A stretch of DNA of 39,607 nucleotides. Source: Aquimarina algiphila (GTDB lineage Bacteria > Bacteroidota > Bacteroidia > Flavobacteriales > Flavobacteriaceae). The position numbers and the translations under genes were made by a program. Under the pieces are notes generated by a model, which saw only the letters and a program-made list of their open reading frames with translations, was not told the DNA's origin and searched no databases. Location of the stretch: contig NZ_VLNR01000064.1 of the NCBI RefSeq assembly GCF_007489275.1, positions 17,965 to 57,571 on the forward strand, in the 5' to 3' direction. This document shows, in pieces, positions 7,205 to 15,965 of this stretch (position 1 is its first letter; the number at the start of each line of letters is the position of its first letter).

Positions 7205-7698
7205 CAGATGTAGTTGGATTTTTTGAAACTAAAATTGATGAGGCCAATGTCTCGTTAAAGTGTGGTCGTTGTTGGGAATTTCATTATGGACGTAAAGACT
7301 ATACTAATTTAATCAGGAAGAATTCAACGGATGATTGTTGTAATTACTTTTTGTTGGAATGGTTTAAGGTTAAGCAAATAAAAGAGTTTGATAAAGATTT
7401 CGGTACATCTGAGTTAAGCCATGATCTTATAAGTTTCAGAGCATTCTGCGGTGTGGATTCTGATTTCACTAGGCAAATGTATAGTGAAGTAGATAAGAAT
7501 GATATTGAAGGCAGTAAGTGGAATGTATATATGAAACCTCTAATGGAGTGTTTAGAAGGTTTACTAGATGATAAGTTTTGTAGTACCATTTTCCCCGCTG
7601 GATTCTTAGATATCTCATATGAGCCAAAATACAATTATAAAGATCAAACTTTAGACGGGTTTGAAATAGTAGGAATGATAAGAAAGGATTATAAGTAA
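7201..7698 (+). CDS. hypothetical phage connector or tail protein
   Basis: 165 residues. CGRCWEFHYGRKDY near the start, CC at about 47-48, and a beta-rich end (YEPKYNYKDQTLDGFEIVGMIRKDYK). The layout, a conserved C-x2-C-W start and a globular fold, resembles uncharacterised proteins near connector genes of Bacteroidetes phages as I recall, but I cannot name a family. Coupled to both neighbours by overlaps. Confidence 0.6.
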   Translation: MTDVVGFFETKIDEANVSLKCGRCWEFHYGRKDYTNLIRKNSTDDCCNYFLLEWFKVKQIKEFDKDFGTSELSHDLISFRAFCGVDSDFTRQMYSEVDKNDIEGSKWNVYMKPLMECLEGLLDDKFCSTIFPAGFLDISYEPKYNYKDQTLDGFEIVGMIRKDYK

Positions 7699-7871
7699 TG
7701 GGATTTACATTTTTTAAGAATTTAGAACAAGGGAAGGTTGTTTGGTTAGATGCTGAAAGTATCTCTTATGATGATGAAAAGATAACTTGTTTTGATAGTG
7801 ATCTAGAACTTATAGCTGTCTTTGACAAATCGTGGAATTGTTTTAAGGATGAAAGTAATTCATTTAAATAG
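7698..7871 (+). CDS. small hypothetical protein (57 aa)
   Basis: ATG 7698 overlaps the preceding stop by one base. 57 beta-rich acidic residues (MGFTFFKNLEQGKVVWLD...). Ends 14 bp before the next gene. No family recognised; kept because it fills an otherwise empty slot in a gene-dense block with good spacing. Confidence 0.5.
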   Translation: MGFTFFKNLEQGKVVWLDAESISYDDEKITCFDSDLELIAVFDKSWNCFKDESNSFK

Positions 7872-7885
7872 ATAGAAAAAGAATA

Positions 7886-8344
7886 ATGCTAAGTCTAGAG
7901 CCCAAAATAAGAGAAATACTTGAAGAACTTGAACAAGAGTTCAAAGACAAACATGAATCTCTAGGGATGAAAGCTACCGGTGATTGGCTTGATTCATTTG
8001 ATATTCAAAGTAGAATATCTGGAGGAACCATTTTAGCTAATGAATATACCGAGCAACTCGTTCAAGGAAGGAGTCCAGGTAAAATGCCACCGATTGACCC
8101 TATTGAAAAATGGGTTAATGTCAAGCTTGGAATATCAGGAAAAGAAGCCAGAGGTGTTGCCTTTGCTGTGGCTACAAAAATTAAGAATTCTGGTACAGAT
8201 TGGTATCAACAAGGAGGTTCTGATTTAGTTGATGACGTGTTTACAGATCAAAGAAGACAGAAAATAATTGATGATTTAGGAACAGAGATAGGCGCGCAGG
8301 TAGCAGATAATCTAAGACGTGAAATAATAAAAGTATTCTCATGA
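7886..8344 (+). CDS. HK97 gp10-like head-tail / tail completion protein
   Basis: 152 residues. The central pattern VQGRSPGKMPPIDPIEKWVNVKLGI followed by GVAFAVATKIKNSGTDW is shared by gp10-type neck and tail-completion proteins (G-R-x-P-G-x-x-P-P ... AxAIARKIxxxG). N- and C-terminal helices flank it. Such proteins cap the tail tube or join it to the head. Stop overlaps the next ATG. Confidence 0.6.
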   Translation: MLSLEPKIREILEELEQEFKDKHESLGMKATGDWLDSFDIQSRISGGTILANEYTEQLVQGRSPGKMPPIDPIEKWVNVKLGISGKEARGVAFAVATKIKNSGTDWYQQGGSDLVDDVFTDQRRQKIIDDLGTEIGAQVADNLRREIIKVFS

Positions 8345-8811
8345 TTATAAAACAAAGTTTAGAGGCTAACATAATAGCAGCTCACATACCTAACAAAATA
8401 ATATTCTCGAATGTTATAGGGAATTTGGTGTTTGACTGGACGATGGTTATGAAAACTTCTAGGTCAGGGCAATTTAAGTATAGTCCTGATCTAGATGGGG
8501 AAGTGACTGTGAACTTATTGGATATTACAAAGTTAATTTATGAGAGTATAGATAATTTCACTGACCCATTTGATTATACCACAACTACATTATTCAAAGA
8601 ATCAGACGGCTATCACTACTCTAAGCTTAATATGACTTTCGAAGATGCAACCGAAACTCCGATAAATGTAAATGATATCGCTGTAGTAAATGGTGTGTTT
8701 CAGACGAAAGAATGTAGGATATATCCAGAATCAGTTGATGTTGAAATAGGGGAACCGCCAGTGGATGACGACCTATTGTTAAATTTTGATTTAAATGAAG
8801 TTGTAGTATGA
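8341..8811 (+). CDS. hypothetical tail protein
   Basis: 156 residues, mostly beta, with an acidic C-terminus (EIGEPPVDDDLLLNFDLNEVVV). Lies between the gp10-like gene and tail proteins in an overlap-coupled series, so a virion role is likely. No family recognised. Confidence 0.6.
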   Translation: MIIKQSLEANIIAAHIPNKIIFSNVIGNLVFDWTMVMKTSRSGQFKYSPDLDGEVTVNLLDITKLIYESIDNFTDPFDYTTTTLFKESDGYHYSKLNMTFEDATETPINVNDIAVVNGVFQTKECRIYPESVDVEIGEPPVDDDLLLNFDLNEVVV

Positions 8812-9374
8812 GTTTACCAATATGGGAAGGATACCCACATACAACCACGGTTCTAAGAGCAAATGGATTAGAGAGAGTATTGGATTATGATCCGGTATTA
8901 AACCCAGTTCCTGATATGACTTACGCAACTGAGTTTAGAAAGCAGTGTTCAGGAGTATATGTAAAATGGTTAAATAGATATGGAGCTTATAAATATTGGT
9001 TATTTAGTAATGTGTTAAAAGAAAGTATTAAAACCAAGTCATTAGGAACTATTCAAAATGATTGGGATAATAGAATAATTGCATTTTCTGAAAAACATGA
9101 AATAGGAAAACAAAGCACTTTGAGTGTAGAAATATATGACAGGATAGAGTACAAATATATGCGTAAAGTTAAGGATGTATTAGAAAGTCCAGAGGTTTAT
9201 ATGTATATGGATCAGTTACCAGTAATTGACAGCGAACTATCAACTAGATATTGTGGTTGGATCAAAGTAATTGTTAAACAAGGGAACTATTCTCTAATAA
9301 ATACTAAAAATAATACTGAGGAAATAAGACTAAAGATAGAATTGCCAAAATCTTATGTACAGACATTGATATGA
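8808..9374 (+). CDS. hypothetical tail protein
   Basis: 188 residues rich in Tyr and Trp (FRKQCSGVYVKWLNRYGAYKYWLFSNVLKES). This compact aromatic pattern recurs in uncharacterised structural proteins of Bacteroidetes phages as I recall. Overlaps both neighbours by four bases. Probably virion structural. Confidence 0.6.
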   Translation: MSLPIWEGYPHTTTVLRANGLERVLDYDPVLNPVPDMTYATEFRKQCSGVYVKWLNRYGAYKYWLFSNVLKESIKTKSLGTIQNDWDNRIIAFSEKHEIGKQSTLSVEIYDRIEYKYMRKVKDVLESPEVYMYMDQLPVIDSELSTRYCGWIKVIVKQGNYSLINTKNNTEEIRLKIELPKSYVQTLI

Positions 9375-10885
9375 CAGAGATATTTTTTAATAATTATAAG
9401 CTTGATCTCGGTACATCTGTAGTTACAGAAAACCGTCAAATCAATTCTTTCTTTGATTTAAAGGATAGGCAAACTAATTATACCAACAAATTCAATTTAC
9501 CCGAGACACCACGTAATAGAATTGCCATGGAGATGTTTGGGGCTATTGGTGAGACTTCAGATATACCTCAAAAAATTAATAATGTAAATGTATTTAGAAA
9601 TGGTATTCCTACTATTCAGAATGGTAAAGGAATAGTAAAAAAAAGAAAGTATGGTAAAGGGTATGATCTAAATATTCAGTTTGGGAATTATTCTATTTAT
9701 GATGCAATCGAGAACAAAGACTTATCGGATCTTGATTTTTCTTCAATAAATCATACATTCACAAGAGATACTATTGTTAATTCATGGAATAATACTTGGG
9801 AGAATGGATATATCTATACTATAGGTGACTTTGGTTTTGTGAACTCAAATAATAATGGTTCTCCAATCGATGCAAGGTATCAGGTGCCTTCTGTTTTCTT
9901 TAAGTGGATATGGGACAAGATATTTGAAGAATCGGGTTATACGTATACTTATGACGGGGATATAAACATTTTTGAAATAGAAGATTTCACAACTAGGGTT
10001 CATACCATAACTAATCCTAAAGAAAATATATTAGGACAAGTAACCAATTTCAAAGACCTATTATCCGGAATTTCTCAAAAGAGTTTTATTAAATCTGTTA
10101 TCCAAGATTTTGGGTTAATGATGGATAAAGAAGATTTATCCTCTGAGTATAGATTTATTCTGGTTCAAGAATTTCTTTCATTCGATCAACCAACAGTTGA
10201 TTTAAGCAGAAAATTTAATTCGGCATCCAGTGTTGATGCCAATCTAAAAGGATATGCAAAAGAAAATGTTTTAAAATACAATTATGATAACTCGGAAGAT
10301 GAATTCTCCGATGGGGTTTTTGAGGTAAATAATGAAACATTAAAAGATCGTAAGACAATGTTCACTAGTCCTTTTAAAGTTCCTGAGCAATCAAGTATTA
10401 ATGTTAATAGCTATAATCTGTTCACGTTTTCTCACTTCAATGCAACTAGAAACGATGATGGAACCATTAAGGAAGTAAAGTCCAAAAAAACAAAAGCATA
10501 TGTGCACAACACAGTAAGAGCAAGTGGTCAAATTAGATATGATTTCGATGATGGATCACAGAAAACAGTTTTAACAAATGCGGCATATGCAGCATTTGTA
10601 GGCTTGACATATTCCGAGATTATATCTAAATGGTATAGCAACTTTGTAAATCTCTTGCAAAAACCTCGATTGTATGAAGCAACCATGACTTTTAATTCAA
10701 TAGACTTGATACAGTTCGATTTCTTTAAGCAGGTATATATAAAACAATTAGGAGCTTATTTCTATATGAATAAAATAAAAGGATTTAAACCTGGAAAAGT
10801 CACGAAATGTGAACTTATAAAAATTAACAAGCCTGATAAACTAGGTGAATTCAGTGATGACTTTAATGAAGATTTTAATATTTAG
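9371..10885 (+). CDS. large tail-associated structural protein
   Basis: 504 residues. Opening (FFNNYKLDLGTSVVTENRQINSFFDLKDRQTNYTNKF) is followed by long beta-rich sequence with aromatic turns. Similar N-termini (a short 'linear' strand, then 'NPIF/D..R..NYT..F.LP.T..N') occur in tail proteins upstream of tape measures in Bacteroidetes phages, from memory. Possibly a baseplate or distal tail component. The next gene starts 3 bp later. Confidence 0.6.
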   Translation: MTEIFFNNYKLDLGTSVVTENRQINSFFDLKDRQTNYTNKFNLPETPRNRIAMEMFGAIGETSDIPQKINNVNVFRNGIPTIQNGKGIVKKRKYGKGYDLNIQFGNYSIYDAIENKDLSDLDFSSINHTFTRDTIVNSWNNTWENGYIYTIGDFGFVNSNNNGSPIDARYQVPSVFFKWIWDKIFEESGYTYTYDGDINIFEIEDFTTRVHTITNPKENILGQVTNFKDLLSGISQKSFIKSVIQDFGLMMDKEDLSSEYRFILVQEFLSFDQPTVDLSRKFNSASSVDANLKGYAKENVLKYNYDNSEDEFSDGVFEVNNETLKDRKTMFTSPFKVPEQSSINVNSYNLFTFSHFNATRNDDGTIKEVKSKKTKAYVHNTVRASGQIRYDFDDGSQKTVLTNAAYAAFVGLTYSEIISKWYSNFVNLLQKPRLYEATMTFNSIDLIQFDFFKQVYIKQLGAYFYMNKIKGFKPGKVTKCELIKINKPDKLGEFSDDFNEDFNI

Positions 10886-10888
10886 ATA

Positions 10889-11467
10889 ATGGCAAAACAA
10901 GGGAGATCGGGGTTAAATGGATTAGTTAATTCACTAGTCCCAGACAATTTAATAAAATTTATTACAGCTTTCAGAATGAGAAATGTCCTAAAAGATTACA
11001 GGGATTCTCATTTCAATTTGACCGATGATGATATGTATGATGTAAACTTTAATAACCTAGGCACGGGGTTGACTTCTACAAACGCGGGTGATGCTATAAT
11101 TGAGATCAATAATAAGGTTAGGCCATTTTTAGGAGGAGGGACTATTAGATTTGGAGATATTGGAGGGGAACCAAACGGAACTCCTATAGCAATTTTAGAT
11201 GGAACTTTTACACAATGCACTGCCATTCAAGATGCAGGAGTCGACATAGGATCAATTTATGAAGTTCGAATGGAGGATATAGGAACTGATCAATATCAGG
11301 TACTTCCAACGATTATATACAATGGAAATTTTAACAACAAGGTCTATTTTGGAACTACTGGAGTTAAAACTGCGACTAAGTTTAACTTTTTTATGGGGGA
11401 AGCAAGGGCAACTGGAATTTCTCAAAATGTAGATCTAGAGTTGATCCTAATTAAAAAGTTTGGATAA
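10889..11467 (+). CDS. hypothetical tail protein upstream of tape measure
   Basis: 192 residues, a basic helical start (AKQGRSGLNGLVNSLVPDN) then beta-rich Gly/Thr sequence. Directly precedes the tape measure, the slot often used by tail chaperones or tube proteins, but composition fits a beta-sandwich structural protein better than a chaperone. No slippery frameshift heptamer noticed at its end. Confidence 0.55.
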   Translation: MAKQGRSGLNGLVNSLVPDNLIKFITAFRMRNVLKDYRDSHFNLTDDDMYDVNFNNLGTGLTSTNAGDAIIEINNKVRPFLGGGTIRFGDIGGEPNGTPIAILDGTFTQCTAIQDAGVDIGSIYEVRMEDIGTDQYQVLPTIIYNGNFNNKVYFGTTGVKTATKFNFFMGEARATGISQNVDLELILIKKFG

Positions 11468-14373
11468 TGGCAAAAAAGATAAATCTTGTTGATTTTGAAA
11501 TTGAAGGTATCGATAAAATAATATCAGATACAGGTGATTTGATTTCTGAGCAGAATAGGCTTAAGAAGTCTAATGCTGATTTAAAGAAAAACACCGAAGG
11601 ACTTACCAATGCTACTGATGCTCAACGACAACGATATGTTCAGAACCAAATTGAAATTAAAAGGTTAAGTTCTGAAATAAGAACTAATAATAAAATTGTA
11701 GAAGCTCAAACTTCAGCACAGAAACTATTAGGTGATGCCTTGAATAGAAATGTTGATACAGAAGCTAAGGCGAGAGCTAGTAATGCTGAATTAATATCTA
11801 TACGGAAAACTCTAAATAGGAATACGGAAGAGGGAAGAGAACAAATAGATAAGATCAATAAAAAGCTTGATGAGAATAATAAAATCATAAAAGAAAATGT
11901 ATCTGAATATGAGCAACAAAAAATAGGAATTGGTGATTATACCAGTGCCATTAAAGATGCTTTCGGTCAAACAGCTGGATTTAATAAAATTCTAGGTACT
12001 CTTCAACAAACATTTAAAACACTAGCTCCATTAGGTCAGGCCATTAAATCAGATTTTAATTCATTAGCTGCAAGTTATCGACAAGGAGCGGCAGAAGCTC
12101 GGGCTCTGTCTGGAACACAAAGATTAGTTGCTCAATCTACCAACATTGTAAATACAGCATTAAAAGCTTTTAAAATTGCACTTATAAGTACAGGGATAGG
12201 CGCCATACTTGTTGCCGTAGGTGCTCTTATTGCTTTTTTAACTTCTACTCAGGAAGGGATCGACAAAGTAAATAGTGTTCTTATTCCATTAAGAGTAATT
12301 TTTGAATCATTAGTAGGGTTATTACAGAAAGTTGGGAAAGCATTATTTGAAGCATTCTCGAATCCTAAAGAAGTTCTTACAGATCTACTAGATTTTATAA
12401 AGAACCAGGTTATAAACCGATTTCAAGGATTAGCTAAAATAGTAAAAGGAGCACTCACATTTGATTTAAGCTCGATTAAGGAAGGTATAGCTCAAACTGA
12501 AAAAGCTAATAAGGTAATAATTGACGGAATAAAAGGAGCTGCTGATGCAGTTAGTAACACTGTAAAAGATGCTATATCAAGAGGTAAGCAAATTGCAGAA
12601 TTAACGAAACAAATTGAAAATGCAGAGGTAAGAATAATCGGGGTAAGAGCTAATCTGAATGATCAGCTAAAACAACAGGAACAGATTGCTAAGGATATTA
12701 CTTTATCTACAACCGAGAGGTTAGAGGCTACTGAGGAAGCCAGAAGACTAGCCAAAGCCATACAAGATGAAGAGAACAAAATTCTAGAACTCAAGATTCA
12801 GCAATTAGAATTAGAACAAAAATCAAATGATACAAGCCGTGAAGAACAAAAAGAACTAGAAGAACTAAGAGCCCAATTGGTACGTAATCAAACTCAGGAA
12901 AGACAAACAGAACTTAGATTTTTAGGAGCTAGAAACGCGATTTTAAAAGAACAAGAAGCGGCTAGGCAAAAAGCAATTGATAAAGCGATTAAGCAAAACC
13001 AAAATGAATTAAAACTATTCATAGCTACAGAAGGTAAGCGAGCTGAAAGTCTTCAAGAAAGACTAAAAGTTGCTGAGAAGATTGCAGAGGACGAGCTTGC
13101 TATTTCTAGAAGAAAACTAGAAACTGGTAGATTAAGCCAAATAGAATTTGAACTTGAAGTCTTAAGAATCAAAGAAGAGTTTCTAGAAAGACAGACCGAA
13201 GCAACAATAGAGAATCTGGAACAAGAACTTGAATTGTTTGAAGCGCAAAACCAATCTAGAATTGAACAAGGAGAACGGTTAACAGATGCTTTAGTTGAAC
13301 AAGAGATTGAAAGGTTAAATGCTATTTATGAAGCAGAACAGGAAATACTAAAAGAACAAAGAGAAGCCGATCTTATTAGCGAGTTAGAATTTCTTACCGC
13401 TAAACAAGAATTAAAAAACAATTTCGATGCAGAGCAAGAAGAAATTAAATCTGATTTAGAAAACCAAAAAATAGAGGAGAGGTTAGCTAAGGAAGCTTTA
13501 GAATTTGAAGAAAGAATATTAAGTCTCGAGGAACGTAACGCCACTGAATTCGAATTACAACAAGCAAACTTAGAAAGACAACAAGAACTTGAACTTGCTA
13601 AAGCTAACAAAGAAATTCAAAACCAAGAATTACTTGAGAAAGCAAAAAGCAATATTGAAAGAAAGTATGCACTTAAAAATGCAGAAATTGAAGGAGCGCT
13701 TTCTAAAGCAAAGATCGATGCAAGGTTACAAGTTCTAAGTGCTGTAGGTCAGATTTTTGGAAAAGAAAGCGCTATAGGAAAAGCTACTGCGATTGCTGAA
13801 ACAACCATAACTACTTTTCAATCAGCTACAAATGCATTTAATTCGTTAGCAGGAATCCCAGTAGTCGGTCCTACATTAGGAGCTGTTGCTGCCGGTGCTG
13901 CTGTGGCATCTGGATTAGCAAATGTGGCTAAAATTGTTGGTATAAATATTGGGGGTGCAGATGTTGCCGGAGGGCTTAGTTCATTATCTTCTGGAGTTCA
14001 AGCTGTAGGTGCAACTATTCCTAAAGGAGAGCAAGGAGGTTTACTAAAAGGAGCAAGACATTCTCAAGGAGGAATATTAATCGAGGCCGAAGATGGTGAA
14101 ATGATAATGAAAAGGGAGGCGGTTAGTATGTTTTTACCACAGCTCCAACAAATGCAAATTGCGGCAGGTGGTAATCCTGGATTATTAGGACAACCTTTTG
14201 CACGTAATGGAGGGATTACTTCAAGATCGTTAACAAGAGAGTCTAATAACCTACAATCAACACAACAGTTAATAGAGGATAACATTCAAAACATTAAAGT
14301 TACCAATGTTGCAGAGGATACTATTGGAGTTTTTAATGATGGGATAGAAGTACAAAATCAAGCAGACTTATAA
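11467..14373 (+). CDS. tail tape measure protein
   Basis: 968 residues, the longest gene. Residues 1-160 are charged coiled coil; a hydrophobic segment near 237-260 (IGAILVAVGALIAFLTST) may insert into or cross the host membrane; residues about 370-760 are Glu/Gln/Lys/Arg-rich coiled coil; a Gly/Ala hydrophobic block (VVGPTLGAVAAGAAVASGLA) and a GGxxxGxxHSQGGI motif close the protein, as in many tape measures. By the usual relation of about 0.15 nm per residue the tail would be roughly 145 nm, so a siphovirus-like morphology is inferred. Confidence 0.9.
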   Translation: MAKKINLVDFEIEGIDKIISDTGDLISEQNRLKKSNADLKKNTEGLTNATDAQRQRYVQNQIEIKRLSSEIRTNNKIVEAQTSAQKLLGDALNRNVDTEAKARASNAELISIRKTLNRNTEEGREQIDKINKKLDENNKIIKENVSEYEQQKIGIGDYTSAIKDAFGQTAGFNKILGTLQQTFKTLAPLGQAIKSDFNSLAASYRQGAAEARALSGTQRLVAQSTNIVNTALKAFKIALISTGIGAILVAVGALIAFLTSTQEGIDKVNSVLIPLRVIFESLVGLLQKVGKALFEAFSNPKEVLTDLLDFIKNQVINRFQGLAKIVKGALTFDLSSIKEGIAQTEKANKVIIDGIKGAADAVSNTVKDAISRGKQIAELTKQIENAEVRIIGVRANLNDQLKQQEQIAKDITLSTTERLEATEEARRLAKAIQDEENKILELKIQQLELEQKSNDTSREEQKELEELRAQLVRNQTQERQTELRFLGARNAILKEQEAARQKAIDKAIKQNQNELKLFIATEGKRAESLQERLKVAEKIAEDELAISRRKLETGRLSQIEFELEVLRIKEEFLERQTEATIENLEQELELFEAQNQSRIEQGERLTDALVEQEIERLNAIYEAEQEILKEQREADLISELEFLTAKQELKNNFDAEQEEIKSDLENQKIEERLAKEALEFEERILSLEERNATEFELQQANLERQQELELAKANKEIQNQELLEKAKSNIERKYALKNAEIEGALSKAKIDARLQVLSAVGQIFGKESAIGKATAIAETTITTFQSATNAFNSLAGIPVVGPTLGAVAAGAAVASGLANVAKIVGINIGGADVAGGLSSLSSGVQAVGATIPKGEQGGLLKGARHSQGGILIEAEDGEMIMKREAVSMFLPQLQQMQIAAGGNPGLLGQPFARNGGITSRSLTRESNNLQSTQQLIEDNIQNIKVTNVAEDTIGVFNDGIEVQNQADL

Positions 14374-14624
14374 TGAATAGGATAAAATCGGGAATCAAAA
14401 ATATTGATAAGGTGGCTAAAGCTGTTACCAAGAGAGTTTTAAACATTGATTCAACAGAAGCGGAACGGAGACTTTCAATTTGTAATACATGTATGCATAG
14501 TATACCAGACAAAGTATTCGGAGGAGAGATGTGTGGAGCAAAAGATGAGAATGGAGAAATTTGTCTTTGCCCTATTAAGAATCTTATTTATTCAGACAAA
14601 ATTTGTGTTTTAAAAAAATGGTGA
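14373..14624 (+). CDS. cysteine-rich small protein, putative zinc-binding
   Basis: 83 residues. CNTCMH (about 37-42), CGAKDENGEICLCPI and a C-terminal CVLKKW place six cysteines in a pattern suggesting one or two zinc sites. From memory, similar C-x2-C ... CGC-x-L ... CP-x-x-KW proteins follow tail genes in Bacteroidetes phages. The start overlaps the tape measure stop region. Function unknown. Confidence 0.6.
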   Translation: MNRIKSGIKNIDKVAKAVTKRVLNIDSTEAERRLSICNTCMHSIPDKVFGGEMCGAKDENGEICLCPIKNLIYSDKICVLKKW

Positions 14625-14854
14625 AATACGATTTCATAAAAAAACTAGAAAGAGAAGGTATATTGAAAACCGCATTGAATATGGGTGTAGTGAGCTGTAC
14701 TATTAATGCTCACAAAATAATATATGAGATGTACTTAAAAAATAAACAGTCAATTAAAAGCAAAATTTTATGCTATCAATTGACTGCTGAAGATTGTAAA
14801 GTAAGTAAAGAAACTGTTAAACGAGTGGTAACAGATTTCAGTAGAAGTATTTAG
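14618..14854 (+). CDS. small helical protein with possible HTH
   Basis: 78 residues from ATG 14618, which overlaps the previous stop; the frame opens at TTG 14603. The C-terminal part (LTAEDCKVSKETVKRVVTDF) has the look of a helix-turn-helix. It is the last rightward gene of the tail block; its stop overlaps the end of the convergent lipoprotein gene by four bases, so no room exists for a separate terminator. Confidence 0.55.
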   Translation: MVKYDFIKKLEREGILKTALNMGVVSCTINAHKIIYEMYLKNKQSIKSKILCYQLTAEDCKVSKETVKRVVTDFSRSI

Positions 14855-15267
14855 CTTTTTGGAACTAGGCGATATTCTAAAGTCACGAGTTTAAGTTCGC
14901 CTTTTACTTCTTTTCTAGTATTAATTTCTATTTCAAAACTACAAGATGAATTTGCAGATATATTAGCACAATCACCTTCTGTAAAATGTGAAACATAACC
15001 AACTGGATCACCTGGAAAACCTTCTTCTATAATATCTCCTTCCAATACTGAATCGTGTCCATGAAATCTATATTCAATTCCTTGAATATCATTATTTGAA
15101 TTATTAAATATCGTTAAGCCTACAACTAAGGTGTTGTAGCTAAGATCAGGATTCTCAATAACTTTAAAAATTGGTTTGGATAATGTTATGGGTTCTACCC
15201 CTGAATCATCATCACTAGAACAACTAAATAAAATTAAAGCAAATAATAAAGTAAAGAATGGTTTCAT
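14851..15267 (-). CDS. surface-exposed lipoprotein, probable lysogenic conversion gene
   Basis: 138 residues. MKPFFTLLFALILFSC gives a signal peptide and lipobox with Cys16; SSDDDSG directly after the cysteine matches the acidic lipoprotein export signal that sends flavobacterial lipoproteins to the cell surface. The remainder is a beta-sandwich-like domain with one C-x5-C pair (DCANISANSSC). It is antisense to the late genes and divergent from an HTH regulator, the pattern of a moron expressed in the lysogen. Possible superinfection exclusion factor; not shown. Confidence 0.75.
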   Translation of the reverse strand: MKPFFTLLFALILFSCSSDDDSGVEPITLSKPIFKVIENPDLSYNTLVVGLTIFNNSNNDIQGIEYRFHGHDSVLEGDIIEEGFPGDPVGYVSHFTEGDCANISANSSCSFEIEINTRKEVKGELKLVTLEYRLVPKS

Positions 15268-15368
15268 GTTATTTTGGTTTTAAGTTTATAAAAAAAACAT
15301 TTTTATTATTGAATTCAATGTGCTTTTACACATTGGACTGTGAAAATTTAAATCTCAAAGAGTGTAAA

Positions 15369-15388
15369 TATGATAAAAAACTATCATA
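15369..15388. promoter_or_regulatory. operator O1
   Basis: Perfect inverted repeat TATGATA-N6-TATCATA, 20 bp. First of three related sites in the 198-bp divergent region between the lipoprotein and HTH genes. Confidence 0.65.
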
Positions 15389-15400
15389 TAAACAAATTAT

Positions 15401-15420
15401 ATTGATAAAATATTATCATT
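15401..15420. promoter_or_regulatory. operator O2
   Basis: ATTGATA-N6-TATCATT, the same architecture with slightly degenerate half-sites, starting 32 bp after O1, close to three helical turns, so the sites face the same side of the DNA. Confidence 0.6.
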
Positions 15421-15429
15421 TAACTATTA

Positions 15430-15461
15430 TTTGTATGATAATAAATTATCATATACCTTTG
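15430..15461 (+). promoter_or_regulatory. promoter of the HTH regulator
   Basis: TTTG (15430-15433), 20-bp spacer, TACCTTTG (15454-15461), an exact Bacteroidetes consensus. The start codon GTG 15466 begins four bases after the -7 element, so transcription should begin at or next to it: a leaderless or nearly leaderless message. Confidence 0.7.
15434..15453. promoter_or_regulatory. operator O3 inside the regulator promoter
   Basis: Perfect TATGATA-N6-TATCATA starting 33 bp after O2. It exactly fills the spacer between the -33 TTTG (15430-15433) and the -7 TACCTTTG (15454-15461), so occupancy would block RNA polymerase. Confidence 0.7.
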
Positions 15462-15465
15462 AAGA

Positions 15466-15699
15466 GTGGAACGAGTACAGCAAATAGCTAAGCTAAAAGG
15501 TAAGACCATGAATGATATTGCCAATCATATTGGTATTGCTCATCGTAGTTTATATTCTCGACTAAAATCTCCTAAACTCACAACATTGATACAAATAGCA
15601 GATTTTTTAAATGTGGATGTGATAGAACTTATAGAGCCAACTTCTGATTATGCACACTTTTATTCAGATGGAGAATGGTTAGGTGTAAGAAAGAAATAA
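15466..15699 (+). CDS. Cro/C1-type HTH regulator
   Basis: 77 residues from GTG 15466. The fold VQQIAKLKGKTMNDIANHIG-IAHRSLYSRLKSPKLTTLIQIADFLNVDVIELIE is a complete five-helix HTH_3/HTH_26 domain; the next ATG (15508) would delete helix 1, so GTG is chosen. The end, HFYSDGEWLGVRKK, is a common tail in small Bacteroidetes regulators. With an operator in its own promoter it is probably autorepressing and may also control the divergent lipoprotein. Whether it is the prophage's lysogeny repressor cannot be decided; no integrase or early promoter is adjacent. Confidence 0.8.
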   Translation: MERVQQIAKLKGKTMNDIANHIGIAHRSLYSRLKSPKLTTLIQIADFLNVDVIELIEPTSDYAHFYSDGEWLGVRKK

Positions 15700-15702
15700 A
15701 GC

Positions 15703-15894
15703 TTATAACATTTCGTTTAATTCATGCTCAAACTTTTGGTATTCATTACTATTATGAAGTTTCCTAAGTAGATACTGTTTTCTTAATTCTACAAAAATAG
15801 ATTTCAATAGGTAATAAATTGACTTCATAAAGTAAATAAGTCCTTTACACAAAAAATATATCCCAATAAGGGCTATGATTCCACCTATTATCAT
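15703..15894 (-). CDS. small membrane protein
   Basis: 63 residues. A hydrophobic stretch (IIGGIIALIGIYFLCKGLIYF, residues 2-22) followed by amphipathic basic segments (KSIYYLLKSIFVELRKQYLLRK) and an acidic end. Convergent with the HTH gene, three bases apart. Together with the lipoprotein and the regulator it forms a 1-kb island set between the tail and head modules. Function unknown. Confidence 0.5.
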   Translation of the reverse strand: MIIGGIIALIGIYFLCKGLIYFMKSIYYLLKSIFVELRKQYLLRKLHNSNEYQKFEHELNEML

Positions 15895-15953
15895 GTTTCA
15901 AAGATAGAAAAAAAAGGTCAAATTACTGACCCATATTGTAAGACAATTGTAAA

Positions 15954-15961
15954 TAATTTTG
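15954..15961 (+). promoter_or_regulatory. -7 element upstream of head genes
   Basis: TAATTTTG is an exact TAnnTTTG and ends four bases before the ATG at 15966, the same geometry as the HTH promoter. The -33 element is poor (TTG at 15936-15938, only 15 bases away). A promoter here would restart rightward transcription after the leftward island. Confidence 0.45.
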
Positions 15962-15965
15962 GGGT

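Noticed and set aside
13326..13610. Serine-rich leftward frame within the tape measure gene
   Set aside because: It is the antisense shadow of a Glu/Lys/Gln coiled coil, which yields Ser/Leu/Phe-rich reading frames.
15258..15491. 77-aa rightward frame across the operator region
   Set aside because: It starts inside the lipoprotein gene, runs through AT-rich operators and overlaps the HTH promoter; composition is not protein-like.
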